Below are positions 1-8,264 of a stretch of DNA of 64,000 nucleotides, piece after piece (the first letter of the stretch is position 1; each line of letters opens with the position of its first letter). The translations under genes and the position numbers were made by a program. The notes beneath the pieces were generated by a model. It saw only the letters and a program-made list of their open reading frames with translations. It was not told where the DNA came from and did no database searches. The stretch comes from Brasilonema angustatum HA4187-MV1 (GTDB taxonomy: Bacteria; Cyanobacteriota; Cyanobacteriia; Cyanobacteriales; Nostocaceae), in NCBI GenBank assembly GCA_019359695.1, contig JAHHGV010000008.1:124001-188000 (forward strand). The letters are read 5' to 3'.

Positions 1-981
1 GCAACAGGAGGTCCTGTTGTCGGGGAGCTAAACCGCAAGATACAACAGACAGCCAACACAACCAGCGCACAATTCCAAGAAATTGTAGACACTACCAGTG
101 AAAAGTTGCAACAGGGTGCTGGCGTTGCGAATGAAAAACTACGAGAAATGACTCGTACCGCCGCTGCTAAGTTAACAAATGCAGTGGTTGATCCAGAAGA
201 GCAGAAGGCACTGATCATTGACAGAGTAGTTGAGTGCGATGTTATTGCACCAGATGGAACATTGCTCATTCCTCAAAGTCAGTTAGTCACATTAGAGATT
301 GCCGATGAAGCTGAGCGTCTAGGTGTGCTGGATCAACTGTTTCGGGCAGCAGGAGGTAGTTTATCAACCGAGTTGAGCAACTTAGCAAATAACTTCCTTG
401 CTGGTCATGCGGTTGAACAAGCGTTAGGTCGGCGTGTACATCATATCGTTCAGAGTAATGAAGCATTAGTCGTGGCTGCACCGGGACAAATTGTCACGCC
501 GGAAGTGATAAAACGGGCGCAGACTTATCAACTTGAGCAGGCTTTACTCAATGCTGTTGGTTTAACCTCAACTGAAGCAGCTTATGCCAATGCCAACAAA
601 ACATTTGCAGAGGCGAGTGATCTCGTCGTGGATGGTGTCATTCAAATACGGGACAATGCAAGTACTCTGTTAGTAGTGCTCAAAGAAAGGTTTGAATATT
701 TACGTAAACATGCACTTCAAGTCCTAGAAGAACAACGGATGAAGCAAGCCTTGGGACGTCCAGTGAATCGAATTATCCTTGATTACAAGGATAACATCAT
801 TCTCAGTCCTGGTGATGTCATCACTCATCGTGCGATTGAACTTGCTCGTCAAGCTGATGTACTTGATATCTTATTTAGTTCTGTATGGAAGACTCCGGAA
901 CTTCCAGCTACCGTACTATTGAACTCATCGCCAAAGGCTGAGGTCAAAACAATTCAAAATTCCAAATCACCGAAGATTTGA
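1..981 (+). CDS. Hypothetical protein with three related ~45-aa repeats (5' end outside window)
   Basis: The reading frame is open from base 1 and no stop precedes the first visible start-like codon (TTG at 106), so the gene begins upstream of the window. The visible protein is soluble and has no signal peptide. Three stretches resemble each other: a first one with APDGTLLIPQSQLVT, a second with ALGRRVHHIV...PGQIVTPEVI, and a third with ALGRPVNRIILD...PGDVITHRAI. Each combines a short beta-rich segment, a Pro-Gly turn, an (I/V)T motif and a helix ending in Leu/Ala. I do not recognise the family. The repeats suggest a scaffold or binding role, but that is inference. Confidence 0.7.
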   Translation, partial: ATGGPVVGELNRKIQQTANTTSAQFQEIVDTTSEKLQQGAGVANEKLREMTRTAAAKLTNAVVDPEEQKALIIDRVVECDVIAPDGTLLIPQSQLVTLEIADEAERLGVLDQLFRAAGGSLSTELSNLANNFLAGHAVEQALGRRVHHIVQSNEALVVAAPGQIVTPEVIKRAQTYQLEQALLNAVGLTSTEAAYANANKTFAEASDLVVDGVIQIRDNASTLLVVLKERFEYLRKHALQVLEEQRMKQALGRPVNRIILDYKDNIILSPGDVITHRAIELARQADVLDILFSSVWKTPELPATVLLNSSPKAEVKTIQNSKSPKI

Positions 982-1061
982 TCGGAGGAAACCTCCGCTC
1001 AAACTTCTCTCAAAGTTCAAAATTAAGAATCCCCATCCATTTGGGGGCTTGAAATATTGAT

Positions 1062-1253
1062 AGGACTTACGCATGGAAACGAGAAATCAAGGGTTTGGGC
1101 AAGGGGTATAGGGGTATAGGGGAGCCAGTACTGAAGGAGGGAAACCCTTTCGGCAGTCGCTCATGGGGGAAACCCCCAAGACCGCACTGCCTCACCCCGG
1201 CACTGGCTTCCCTTACACCCTCCCACAACTCAGGGTCTCGTTGCCTAAGTCCT
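1062..1253. repeat. MITE-like element with AGGACTTA termini and nested GCCAG repeat
   Basis: The left end reads AGGACTTACGCA (1062-1073). The right end reads TGCCTAAGTCCT (1242-1253), an almost perfect inverted copy. Inside lies a G-rich run of GGGG separated by TATA (1103-1122), then a GCCAGTACTG...CTGGC palindrome. The same termini bound a much shorter element at 8030-8117, so the GCCAG repeat is probably nested within an older element. No open reading frame. Confidence 0.55.
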
Positions 1254-1294
1254 GATTGAGTAGGGTGGGCATTATGCCCACCCTACACTTTTAT

Positions 1295-2098
1295 TTAATT
1301 TTTAAGCCTTCCATTGATTTTGGGATCTAATACCAGTTGTGAACCTGATTCGTTGACATGGTATGTCCAAGATTGTCTGCCAACTTGGATAACAACTTCC
1401 CAGCCTTTAATGGGGTTATATTCTTTGGTGCAAATTTCGCCAAATTTGAATTCGCAGGGATTACCAAAGGTTTTCGGTGTGGCTTTGCTAACTTTTAGGT
1501 TAGAAGTTGGTATTCTCGAACGCTTGTAGGCATCCCGTAAAATTCTATCTTCGATTTCTTTTGAGAGTGCGCTTGATTGTGATGTACTCACTTTTGGATC
1601 TAATACCAGTTGTGAGCCGGATTCGTTAACGTGGTAAGTCCAAGAATTCTCTCCCACGCGAACAACCACTTCCCAACCTTTAATAGGGTTGAATTCCCTG
1701 GTACAAACTTCTCCAAATTTGAAGATGCAAGGATTGCTGAAGGTTTTTGCTGTAGCTTCGGTAATTTGTAATTCACGAATTGGTACGCCGGAACGTTTGG
1801 AAGCATCCTGCAGAATTCGATTTTCTATCCGTTTTGGCAGATCGTTTGAGTTCTGGTTTGTGGTTTGGGATATTTGAATGGTACTGTAGCTTGAGTTCTG
1901 GTTTGTAGTTTGGGATATTTGAACGCTGCTATAACTGCTCTGTATCTGCTCGTTTTCCCCAGAAGCAGCAGCAGGATAGTTTCCAACTACTCCGAGTCCA
2001 CTTGAGAACAGACTCGTTAAGGTTAGAGTCAACAAAATTCCTTTGGGGGACTTGAGAGTTTTGCTAAGTGCAGGATATAGTTTGTTTATATATTTCAT
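1295..2098 (-). CDS. Secreted protein with two tandem copies of an ~85-aa domain
   Basis: About 267 aa. The N-terminus has basic residues followed by a hydrophobic run (GILLTLTLTSLFSSGLGVV) and a likely AAAS cleavage site, so it is probably exported. After a Ser/Gln-rich linker with a duplicated ISQTTNQNS segment come two near-identical domains. Each starts IE(N/D)RIL(Q/R)DA, contains a Cys pair around NPC.FKFGE.CT, then NPIKGWEV and WTYHVNESGSQLVLDPK, and the paired Cys could form a disulfide. The ATG at 2098 is preferred over a TTG eight codons upstream because AAGGTG precedes it at a suitable distance. The family is not recognised; the internal duplication is clear. Confidence 0.75.
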   Translation of the reverse strand: MKYINKLYPALSKTLKSPKGILLTLTLTSLFSSGLGVVGNYPAAASGENEQIQSSYSSVQISQTTNQNSSYSTIQISQTTNQNSNDLPKRIENRILQDASKRSGVPIRELQITEATAKTFSNPCIFKFGEVCTREFNPIKGWEVVVRVGENSWTYHVNESGSQLVLDPKVSTSQSSALSKEIEDRILRDAYKRSRIPTSNLKVSKATPKTFGNPCEFKFGEICTKEYNPIKGWEVVIQVGRQSWTYHVNESGSQLVLDPKINGRLKN

Positions 2099-2637
2099 AG
2101 AACACCTTGAAGATTGAATCAATCAAATCGCGACTGAGGCTAATGCCCCAAGCGCGGTTTTTGTCTGTTTTGCTTTCGCTCTATAATCACAGACTACAAA
2201 CTCAAGTTTCAAAGTTTCGGCTTATGTGCCGGATTAGCAACTGGTTGTCATCAAATTCCCTATCAACTTGGGCTAAATTCTTATCCGAACCGTATTAAGA
2301 CAGTAGCCACAAAAGCAGGTTTGTCTAGGAAGCAATTGTGCTGTACCCAACCGAAGTCTCTGTCGTATTCTATTTTTTATTGTATAATTTATAACAAAGC
2401 AAGCCCTTGACAATTTTAGTATTTTGTAAAACAAATGAGAAAATTATCTATTATCCTAAGTTGTACAACTAGATATAAGCGAATCGTCGCTATGACGACA
2501 TTTTCCTAGTAAAATACCAGTTAAGCTACCAGTTAAGCTTAAAATTACTGGTGTATGGGCTTGAAAGTATTAGTATTATCTATATTACTTGGTAATAACT
2601 TGCATTTGCTGTTAAGTTCAGTTACATTCAAGATGAA

Positions 2638-2685
2638 CACCAAGTTTCAGTTCTTAATGAAACGATCAAGAACTGAAACTTGGTG
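2638..2685 (+). promoter_or_regulatory. Perfect 18-bp hairpin upstream of the 57-aa peptide gene
   Basis: CACCAAGTTTCAGTTCTT (2638-2655) and its exact reverse complement (2668-2685) are separated by a 12-base loop. The hairpin ends 31 bases before the peptide start codon. No T-run follows, so it is not a classical terminator. It could be a 5' UTR structure, an operator or a small MITE. The rest of 2299-2637 is AT-rich with one short direct duplication (CCAGTTAAGCT near 2518) and no gene that I can see. Confidence 0.6.
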
Positions 2686-2716
2686 AATACCTGAGTAAGA
2701 CATTCGGAGAGGAAAC

Positions 2717-2890
2717 ATGTTAAATCAATTTGAAAAAAATGCTCAAAAGCATTTCCGTTCCAGCAAAATTCAAGTTGAAATCAAAGAATTGGCTCAGCCA
2801 CTCAGTAAAAATACTACTGCTCAGTTAAATACTGATGCTGATGGCAGTGACTTAAATACTGATGCTGATGGAAGTGATTTGAGCAGCTAA
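2717..2890 (+). CDS. 57-aa peptide with tandem LNTDADGSD repeat, candidate RiPP precursor
   Basis: A small frame starts at ATG 2717 behind a strong GGAGAGGAAAC ribosome site. The first ~36 residues are charged and leader-like (MLNQFEKNAQKHF..., then KIQVEIKELAQPL). The C-terminus is two exact copies of LNTDADGSD followed by LSS. The next gene is a JmjC/Cupin_4 hydroxylase in the same direction, a protein and peptide oxygenase family. Leader plus repeated Asp/Asn-rich core plus adjacent hydroxylase fits a ribosomally made, post-translationally modified peptide, but this is inference. The DADGSD motif also resembles calcium-binding loops, which is the main alternative. I know of no named family. 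Confidence 0.65.
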   Translation: MLNQFEKNAQKHFRSSKIQVEIKELAQPLSKNTTAQLNTDADGSDLNTDADGSDLSS

Positions 2891-2937
2891 TAGTTGCTAA
2901 TTATCCCATTACATTTAAACGCTAAGGAGTAGGTGCT

Positions 2938-4167
2938 ATGATACCTCCTACTCCAATTTATAATTGGTTTTCATTATTTTTTTGTAAATTTATTGAGAAA
3001 GATTATAAATTAATCATGTTTAGAGATATACTAAAGCCATATACAGTTGAAGAGTTTTTCAAAAAGAATTGGACAAGCGAAGCAGTGTTTATCTCTAGTG
3101 GAGACCAAACGAAATTTGCTAACTTGTTTTCTTGGGAAAAACTCACATATCTTTTGAACTTTCATCAGTTCAAATACCCTGATCTCCGTTTAGCATTAGA
3201 TGAAAAAGTCTTGGATGAAAGTGCAAATGCTAATATCATCCAGCGATGCCAAGAAGGTGCAACTCTAATCCTCAACGGAGTACATAAGCTAATTCCAGAA
3301 CTGGCTACTTTCGCCTCGCAAATCAAATATGATTTGGGGTGTGGCGTACAAGTAAATGCCTATTGTTCCTGGCCCAAAAGACAGGGTTTTTCTTCTCACT
3401 ATGACACCCATGAAGTCTTTATTTTACAAATAGATGGTACAAAGCAATGGTATGTATTTCGTGACACTATAAAGTATCCTTTAGCGGAACAGAAATCATC
3501 TTCTTTCTCGCCTCCAGAAGAAGAAGCTTATTTAATTTGCACTCTCAAACCGGGAGATGTTCTTTATATTCCTCGCGGTCATTGGCACTATGCAGTTGCT
3601 GTTGATCAACCATCACTGCATTTGACTTTAGGGGTGCATTGCAAAACAGGTATTGATTTTCTGGAATGGTTAGTGAACGAACTGCGTCAGCAGGAAGAGT
3701 GGCGCAAAAGTCTGGCATTACGTGTAGAGACAGCGGCTGCACAGAGGTATGTAGATAGCTTAATTGAAAAATTAAGTAAACATATTGCTCATAGCAATCT
3801 TTCTGATGATTATATCAGTTATATCGAGAGCTTCGACAAAGCGATCGCTCGCTACTCTTTACCTTATCAAGCTGGATTTAATATCTTTGAACAAGGGACA
3901 CAAACTAAGTTCAAAAGCGCCAAGTTTCAGCGATTTAGAATTACCGAACTGCCAGATGGCAGTGGCTACAAAATTGTTGTAGCTGGAAAAGAAGTATCTC
4001 TAAAAGGGGTACCTCTCTCTCTTGTGGATAATTTATTCACTGGAGAAATATTTACAGGGAATGATGTGCTCAATTGGTTACCAGATTATGATTGGGAAAT
4101 TGATATTGTTCCTCTTTTATCTCGCCTGGTAACTGAAGGCATCATTTTTGTTGCTCCCTCTACGTAA
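2938..4167 (+). CDS. JmjC/Cupin_4-type 2-oxoglutarate-dependent oxygenase
   Basis: 409 aa. The iron-binding HxD appears in SSHYDTHEVFILQIDG and the distal His in the GHWHYAVAV...LHLTLGVH region, the layout of YcfD/RoxA and MINA/NO66 protein hydroxylases. The following GTKQWYVF and KPGDVLYIPRGHWHY are typical of the fold. The C-terminal ~150 residues form a winged-helix-like region, as in Cupin_4 proteins. The start at 2938 has AAGGAG eight bases upstream; an internal ATG near 3018 lacks a ribosome site. The gene lies 47 bp after the 57-aa peptide and 40 bp before the next gene, so the three probably share a transcript. The substrate may be the adjacent peptide or a ribosomal protein. Confidence 0.85.
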   Translation: MIPPTPIYNWFSLFFCKFIEKDYKLIMFRDILKPYTVEEFFKKNWTSEAVFISSGDQTKFANLFSWEKLTYLLNFHQFKYPDLRLALDEKVLDESANANIIQRCQEGATLILNGVHKLIPELATFASQIKYDLGCGVQVNAYCSWPKRQGFSSHYDTHEVFILQIDGTKQWYVFRDTIKYPLAEQKSSSFSPPEEEAYLICTLKPGDVLYIPRGHWHYAVAVDQPSLHLTLGVHCKTGIDFLEWLVNELRQQEEWRKSLALRVETAAAQRYVDSLIEKLSKHIAHSNLSDDYISYIESFDKAIARYSLPYQAGFNIFEQGTQTKFKSAKFQRFRITELPDGSGYKIVVAGKEVSLKGVPLSLVDNLFTGEIFTGNDVLNWLPDYDWEIDIVPLLSRLVTEGIIFVAPST

Positions 4168-4207
4168 TATCCTCATTAATCTTAAAACAACACTTACTAC
4201 GACATAA

Positions 4208-5185
4208 ATGAATACTTTGTTTTGTTCTGATAATTCACGCCGAATAGGAGAAGATATTATTGGCAGCGGCACCAATAACCAAACTTACATATTGGTTGAG
4301 TGCCCGACTCCCTGGACATCAGAAGCCTTCAATTCTAAATGGGTTCCAGAGAATTTGAAGCTTTTAATTGAAAAGTGTAAGTCGGCTAAAATTCCGGTAA
4401 GATTCCTTTTGATTGCTAATAACTTATCACATAAAGTAGACAGTACAACTGTATTAATTTATCAGAAAGAAGAAGGACTTAGTAACGGATACCACAAACA
4501 AGAGTTTCATCTAGCACATATTGAGCAAGCAGCAGGAGTTGTGAGAAAATGGTTATCTGGTCACTCTAGTAATTATGAAGTGAAAAGCAGTGCAACCAGA
4601 GATATTTTAGTGTGTACCCACGGTAGTCATGATCTTTGCTGTGCTAGGTATGGTAATCCCTTTTATTGCCAAGCTGTAGCGATGTGTGATAACTTGTGCT
4701 TGGACAATGTTCGGATTTGGAAATCAAGTCACTTTGGTGGACATCGATTTGCACCAACAATAATAGACTTGCCAGAAGGAAGATTCTATGGTGCCCTCGA
4801 TCAAGATTCATTTCGCTCGATTTTAACGCGAACTGGTGATATCAACTGCTTGAATAAAGTTTATCGAGGTTGGGGAATTCTGCCAACTTCTATTCAGGTT
4901 TTGGAAAGAGAACTCATTCTCCAGCATGGATGGGATTGGTTTGATTACAAAGTTGCTGGCAGAATCATTGAGCAAAGTTCAGATAACACTACAATTCTAG
5001 CTGAACTAACTGTTGAAAAACCTGATTGTTCTCTTGACACTTACCAAGCTAAGCTTGTGAAAAATGAGAGTGAGAGTGTTGTGCTGCGGGGTTCTTGCAA
5101 TGCCAAGAAAGAGTCATTGTTCGTTAAATATTCTGTAGCTAATCTCTCGGTTTTCTCTGAGACTGTTGCAGCTTGTATTGCATAA
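4208..5185 (+). CDS. Sucrase/ferredoxin-like (thioredoxin-like [2Fe-2S]) family protein
   Basis: 325 aa. The signature CTHGSHDLCCARYG and the later SHFGGHRFAPT are hallmarks of the sucrase/ferredoxin-like family, where Cys and His residues can hold an iron-sulfur cluster in a thioredoxin-like fold. No signal peptide or membrane segment is visible, so a cytoplasmic redox role is likely. It follows the JmjC gene by 40 bp. If the preceding oxygenase modifies the peptide, this protein might supply electrons, although 2-oxoglutarate oxygenases do not normally need a reductase. The last 47 bases overlap the convergent GNAT gene. Confidence 0.8.
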   Translation: MNTLFCSDNSRRIGEDIIGSGTNNQTYILVECPTPWTSEAFNSKWVPENLKLLIEKCKSAKIPVRFLLIANNLSHKVDSTTVLIYQKEEGLSNGYHKQEFHLAHIEQAAGVVRKWLSGHSSNYEVKSSATRDILVCTHGSHDLCCARYGNPFYCQAVAMCDNLCLDNVRIWKSSHFGGHRFAPTIIDLPEGRFYGALDQDSFRSILTRTGDINCLNKVYRGWGILPTSIQVLERELILQHGWDWFDYKVAGRIIEQSSDNTTILAELTVEKPDCSLDTYQAKLVKNESESVVLRGSCNAKKESLFVKYSVANLSVFSETVAACIA

Positions 5186-5600
5186 AAATATGACTCATGT
5201 CCAGATAATCAAATGGCTCCCCTGCTTCGTAGAAGCATAGTCGCTTGTAAAAGTTGATAGCATCAATTCGTGACATTAATCTCAAAGTCTTGAGATTTTT
5301 GTCATGAGCTATTTCTATCAATTTTTCCATGAGTTTTGTACCAATGCCTTGACGGCGAAACTCAGGTAACACAGCGAGATAAGCAATACTTCCCAATTCT
5401 TTTGACAGTAAGCGCAGTCTCGCTGAACCAATGACTTTGTGATCACAAACAGCAACTAGATGAAAAGCGCTATCTTCATGCTTGTCTTTTTCTGTTCCTT
5501 TGTCCATTCCTAAAGGTGCTCTCAAAACAAGCCACCTTTGGTGGAACATATCATCTAGTTCTTGTTTATCTTTGACGGGACGTATCTCGATGTTTTGCAT
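5139..5600 (-). CDS. GNAT family N-acetyltransferase
   Basis: 153 aa, the usual length for a single GNAT domain. Motif A is clear (AVLPEFRRQGIGTKLMEKLI), giving the acetyl-CoA pyrophosphate loop, and the NFYKRLCFYEAGEPF segment is the usual C-terminal motif. Acetyl transfer from acetyl-CoA to an amine is expected; the substrate cannot be read from the sequence. It overlaps the 3' end of the sucrase/ferredoxin-like gene tail to tail and lies 14 bp downstream of the helicase gene on the same strand, so it may be co-transcribed with that gene. Confidence 0.85.
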   Translation of the reverse strand: MQNIEIRPVKDKQELDDMFHQRWLVLRAPLGMDKGTEKDKHEDSAFHLVAVCDHKVIGSARLRLLSKELGSIAYLAVLPEFRRQGIGTKLMEKLIEIAHDKNLKTLRLMSRIDAINFYKRLCFYEAGEPFDYLDMSHIFMQYKLQQSQRKPRD

Positions 5601-5614
5601 TGAAATAAAAGGGG

Positions 5615-7999
5615 TTAGTTTCGTACACTTTTAGGAAACTGGCGTTTGAGTGCTGGAAAAACAGGACAAGGTGTTTGCTCTTGTAAATTTTCTGGTTTAC
5701 TCCAGGTAAATGGGGCTTTTTTTGCAGCAGACATCCATAACAAACGCTTTGCTCGTGTCATAGCAACATAAAGTAAGCGGTATTCTTCAGCTGTTTTGAG
5801 GTGTTTTGCTTGTTCCCAAGCTACGGTGATGCTGGGTAAGGTAGATTGATTGTGGAGAGCAGCCCGAATTTGGGCGCGGGCAACTTCTGATAAAGTAAAG
5901 TTACCCAAAAACTGGCTTTGGGGAGGAACCCAAAATCTACCGGGAATCAAATTCTCATGTAGAAAGGGCATGAAAACGTAGTCCCAATCTAGCCCTTTTG
6001 CTTTATGCATGGTGATGATTGTCAGTTGACCGTTACGGGTGTATCGTTTTTCTAAGTCTTCTGTTTCCACTGGTTCAAAGCGTTCGGAACTGACGATTTC
6101 ACTCAATGCATTCAGCATTGAACCCATTGAAGTATTGCCAGCTATTTGCTGGATGACTCTTTCTGCTAGTTTGTCGGCTGTTGCGAGTTCTGCTTGCTCA
6201 TATTTGAGTGTTAGGGCTATGAATGAAATTAAATGGTAGAGGGGTAGTTCTAAACGCGCACGAAGTAAACTGCGACATAGGTGAGCAGCTTTTTGGACTG
6301 GTTGTGACTGAGGCGAAGCTATAGGAGTAGGATACAAAAATTCTTCCGGTAAAGTTGCAAGGGCGTTAAGATCCTGGGTTTCTATCAAACGTCGTTGTAC
6401 AAAAACTTCTAATGTTCTTTTGAGGTAGTCAGGAGAGTGGGGGCGATCGCAAAATTGTAAAATTGCCAAAACTTCTTCTGGTACATGAGAATGGCGATCG
6501 CGCTCCCCCACATCATACACAGGAATGTTATGCTCTTTACACACAGAACTCAGCGCTTGTGCCAACCACCGTCCCTGACGATGTTCCCGTACTAAAATCG
6601 CTGCACTAATATTGTTGGGTTCTTGAGAAAATAACTCTACAATCCTCTGAGACAGCAACTCGACTGTGTGATGAATGTCGCGTGGTGTGTACAGTTCCAA
6701 TCCTAGTCCCACAGCTTGGGGATTGACATCAGCTTCACGGTGATTAGGTTCAACGGGGCGAATTCTTTGGAAACGAAAAGGAGTGGGAGGAGTCAGGGAA
6801 AATTCTTTGTTGATCTGTGTTTCCCTGTTATTATCCTCTTGTTGTGTGGTTTTCACATAAAGACTATTTACCCACTCTAAGACAAAGTTGGCGGCGTCGA
6901 TGATAATTTTCGTGCTACGACCAGCTTGATCCATTGTTACTAATCGTTGCTGGGCGTCGCAATCTTTGCAAAATTGCCGAAAATAAATCGGATCGGCTGG
7001 GGTGAAGGTTGAGTTAATCGCTTGGTTTGGATCACCAACGCGAATCATATTTGGTGGTTCGTCAAGATTGTTGGGGTTAGTGGCGAGAATTGTTAATAGC
7101 TTTGTTTGCAAGGGACTCGAATCTTGGGCTTCGTCTTCAAAAACAGCGAAAACTTGATTTTGCTCAATTCTGCGAGCGTTTTCGTTTTCCAAAACACGCA
7201 GGGCGGCTAAAATCATGTCGTCGTAGTCGATGAAGTCACGCGATCGCATTAACTTTTGATATTGCTCGTACAACCCAGCCGCGATACTTAAGATGTTATA
7301 TTCGTCTGTGGTTTGTTTGCCAGTGGTTTGTTTGCCAAATTCACGCAAATCTTCTGGTAATAAACCAGAACTCTTTGCTTCATGAATAACTATAGTTGCT
7401 AGTTCTGGTAAGACTTCTGTCCGCAACACCGACTGTCGCCGCAGTCTTTCTGTTTCTTCGCCGTCAAATTGAATACCTTCTAATAACCGATAATACCGCC
7501 CCGGAGCGGTGGCAATCCATTGCTCTACAGCAGTCCGAATAAATCTATGACTTTGATTTGGTGTAATTAAAGTGACGTTATCTAATTCTAAACCTGATAA
7601 ATCGGGATAACGGCTGGCTATGTTCAACGCCAGACCATGTAATGTATTGACACTAAAGCCAGTTTGGGGTAATGATAATTTTTTTAAGTATTCGCGGATT
7701 TTGATTTTAATATTAGCAGCAGCTGAGCGAGTAAAAGTAACAACAATCAGTTGACGACGGATGTTTCGACGTGATTGGGCAGATTGTTCATACTGACGGG
7801 CGATCGCAATTGCAGCTGCTGCAGCCATTCCAGTAGATTTGCCTGCACCGGGAACTGCTGACACAGCTAGTGAACCGGAGTTCCAGTCAGCCATACGCTG
7901 CTGTCCTTGACGCAGAGTATTACGGATATTCGCTATGGTTGTCTCTCGCAGGGAAGAGACAGATAATGTAGATTCTATAGATTGAGATTCTTTAGGCAC
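5615..7999 (-). CDS. UvrD/PcrA-like superfamily 1 DNA helicase
   Basis: 794 aa. The SF1A motifs are present in order: Walker A VPGAGKSTG, the TFTRSAAANIK motif Ia region, motif II FEDEAQDSSPLQ, motif III RVGDPNQAI, motif V TMHKAKGLDWDYVF and motif VI LYVAMTRAKRLLW. It should unwind DNA 3'-5' using ATP, in repair or in clearing replication blocks. The length is slightly above that of typical PcrA/UvrD, and there is a divergent insert between motifs III and V. The ATG at 7999 is the only good start. The GNAT gene follows directly downstream. Confidence 0.88.
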   Translation of the reverse strand: MPKESQSIESTLSVSSLRETTIANIRNTLRQGQQRMADWNSGSLAVSAVPGAGKSTGMAAAAAIAIARQYEQSAQSRRNIRRQLIVVTFTRSAAANIKIKIREYLKKLSLPQTGFSVNTLHGLALNIASRYPDLSGLELDNVTLITPNQSHRFIRTAVEQWIATAPGRYYRLLEGIQFDGEETERLRRQSVLRTEVLPELATIVIHEAKSSGLLPEDLREFGKQTTGKQTTDEYNILSIAAGLYEQYQKLMRSRDFIDYDDMILAALRVLENENARRIEQNQVFAVFEDEAQDSSPLQTKLLTILATNPNNLDEPPNMIRVGDPNQAINSTFTPADPIYFRQFCKDCDAQQRLVTMDQAGRSTKIIIDAANFVLEWVNSLYVKTTQQEDNNRETQINKEFSLTPPTPFRFQRIRPVEPNHREADVNPQAVGLGLELYTPRDIHHTVELLSQRIVELFSQEPNNISAAILVREHRQGRWLAQALSSVCKEHNIPVYDVGERDRHSHVPEEVLAILQFCDRPHSPDYLKRTLEVFVQRRLIETQDLNALATLPEEFLYPTPIASPQSQPVQKAAHLCRSLLRARLELPLYHLISFIALTLKYEQAELATADKLAERVIQQIAGNTSMGSMLNALSEIVSSERFEPVETEDLEKRYTRNGQLTIITMHKAKGLDWDYVFMPFLHENLIPGRFWVPPQSQFLGNFTLSEVARAQIRAALHNQSTLPSITVAWEQAKHLKTAEEYRLLYVAMTRAKRLLWMSAAKKAPFTWSKPENLQEQTPCPVFPALKRQFPKSVRN

Positions 8000-8029
8000 T
8001 GATTTTTAGTATAAGCGTCTTATCTAATC

Positions 8030-8117
8030 AGGACTTACGCAAGGGAAACGTAGTTGTGTCATTGCGACGTAAGTCGTAACTACAGTCTTGTTCTTTCGTA
8101 ACTCGTGCGTAAGTCCT
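8030..8117. repeat. 88-bp MITE-like inverted repeat (AGGACTTACGCA ends)
   Basis: AGGACTTACGCA (8030-8041) is mirrored by TGCGTAAGTCCT (8106-8117). The short interior has no reading frame. The termini match the element at 1062-1253. It lies between the start of the helicase gene and the start of the downstream glycosyltransferase gene, so it may carry or disturb promoters of both. Confidence 0.65.
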
Positions 8118-8210
8118 ACTAATAAGATTTTAGATTTTGAACCGCAGATGGACGCAGACGGACGCAGATAATGTTTAGATTTTTATCTGCATCCATCAAA
8201 CCATCAGCAG

Positions 8211-8240
8211 TTATCAGTTACCAGTTATCAGTTATCAGTT
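8211..8240. repeat. Short tandem repeat (TTATCAG/TTACCAG units)
   Basis: Tandem heptamer-like units TTATCAGTTACCAG are repeated just before the glycosyltransferase gene. Similar units occur at 27344-27379. Such short repeats are common between genes in Nostocales. The preceding 8140-8170 holds a dispersed GCAGATGGACGCAGACGG motif. Confidence 0.7.
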
Positions 8241-8264
8241 TCCCTGTTCCCTGCTATAGAAGGA

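Noticed and set aside
1024-1050. Terminator after the first gene
   Set aside because: A short CCCC...GGGG stem exists but is weak and lacks a T-run.
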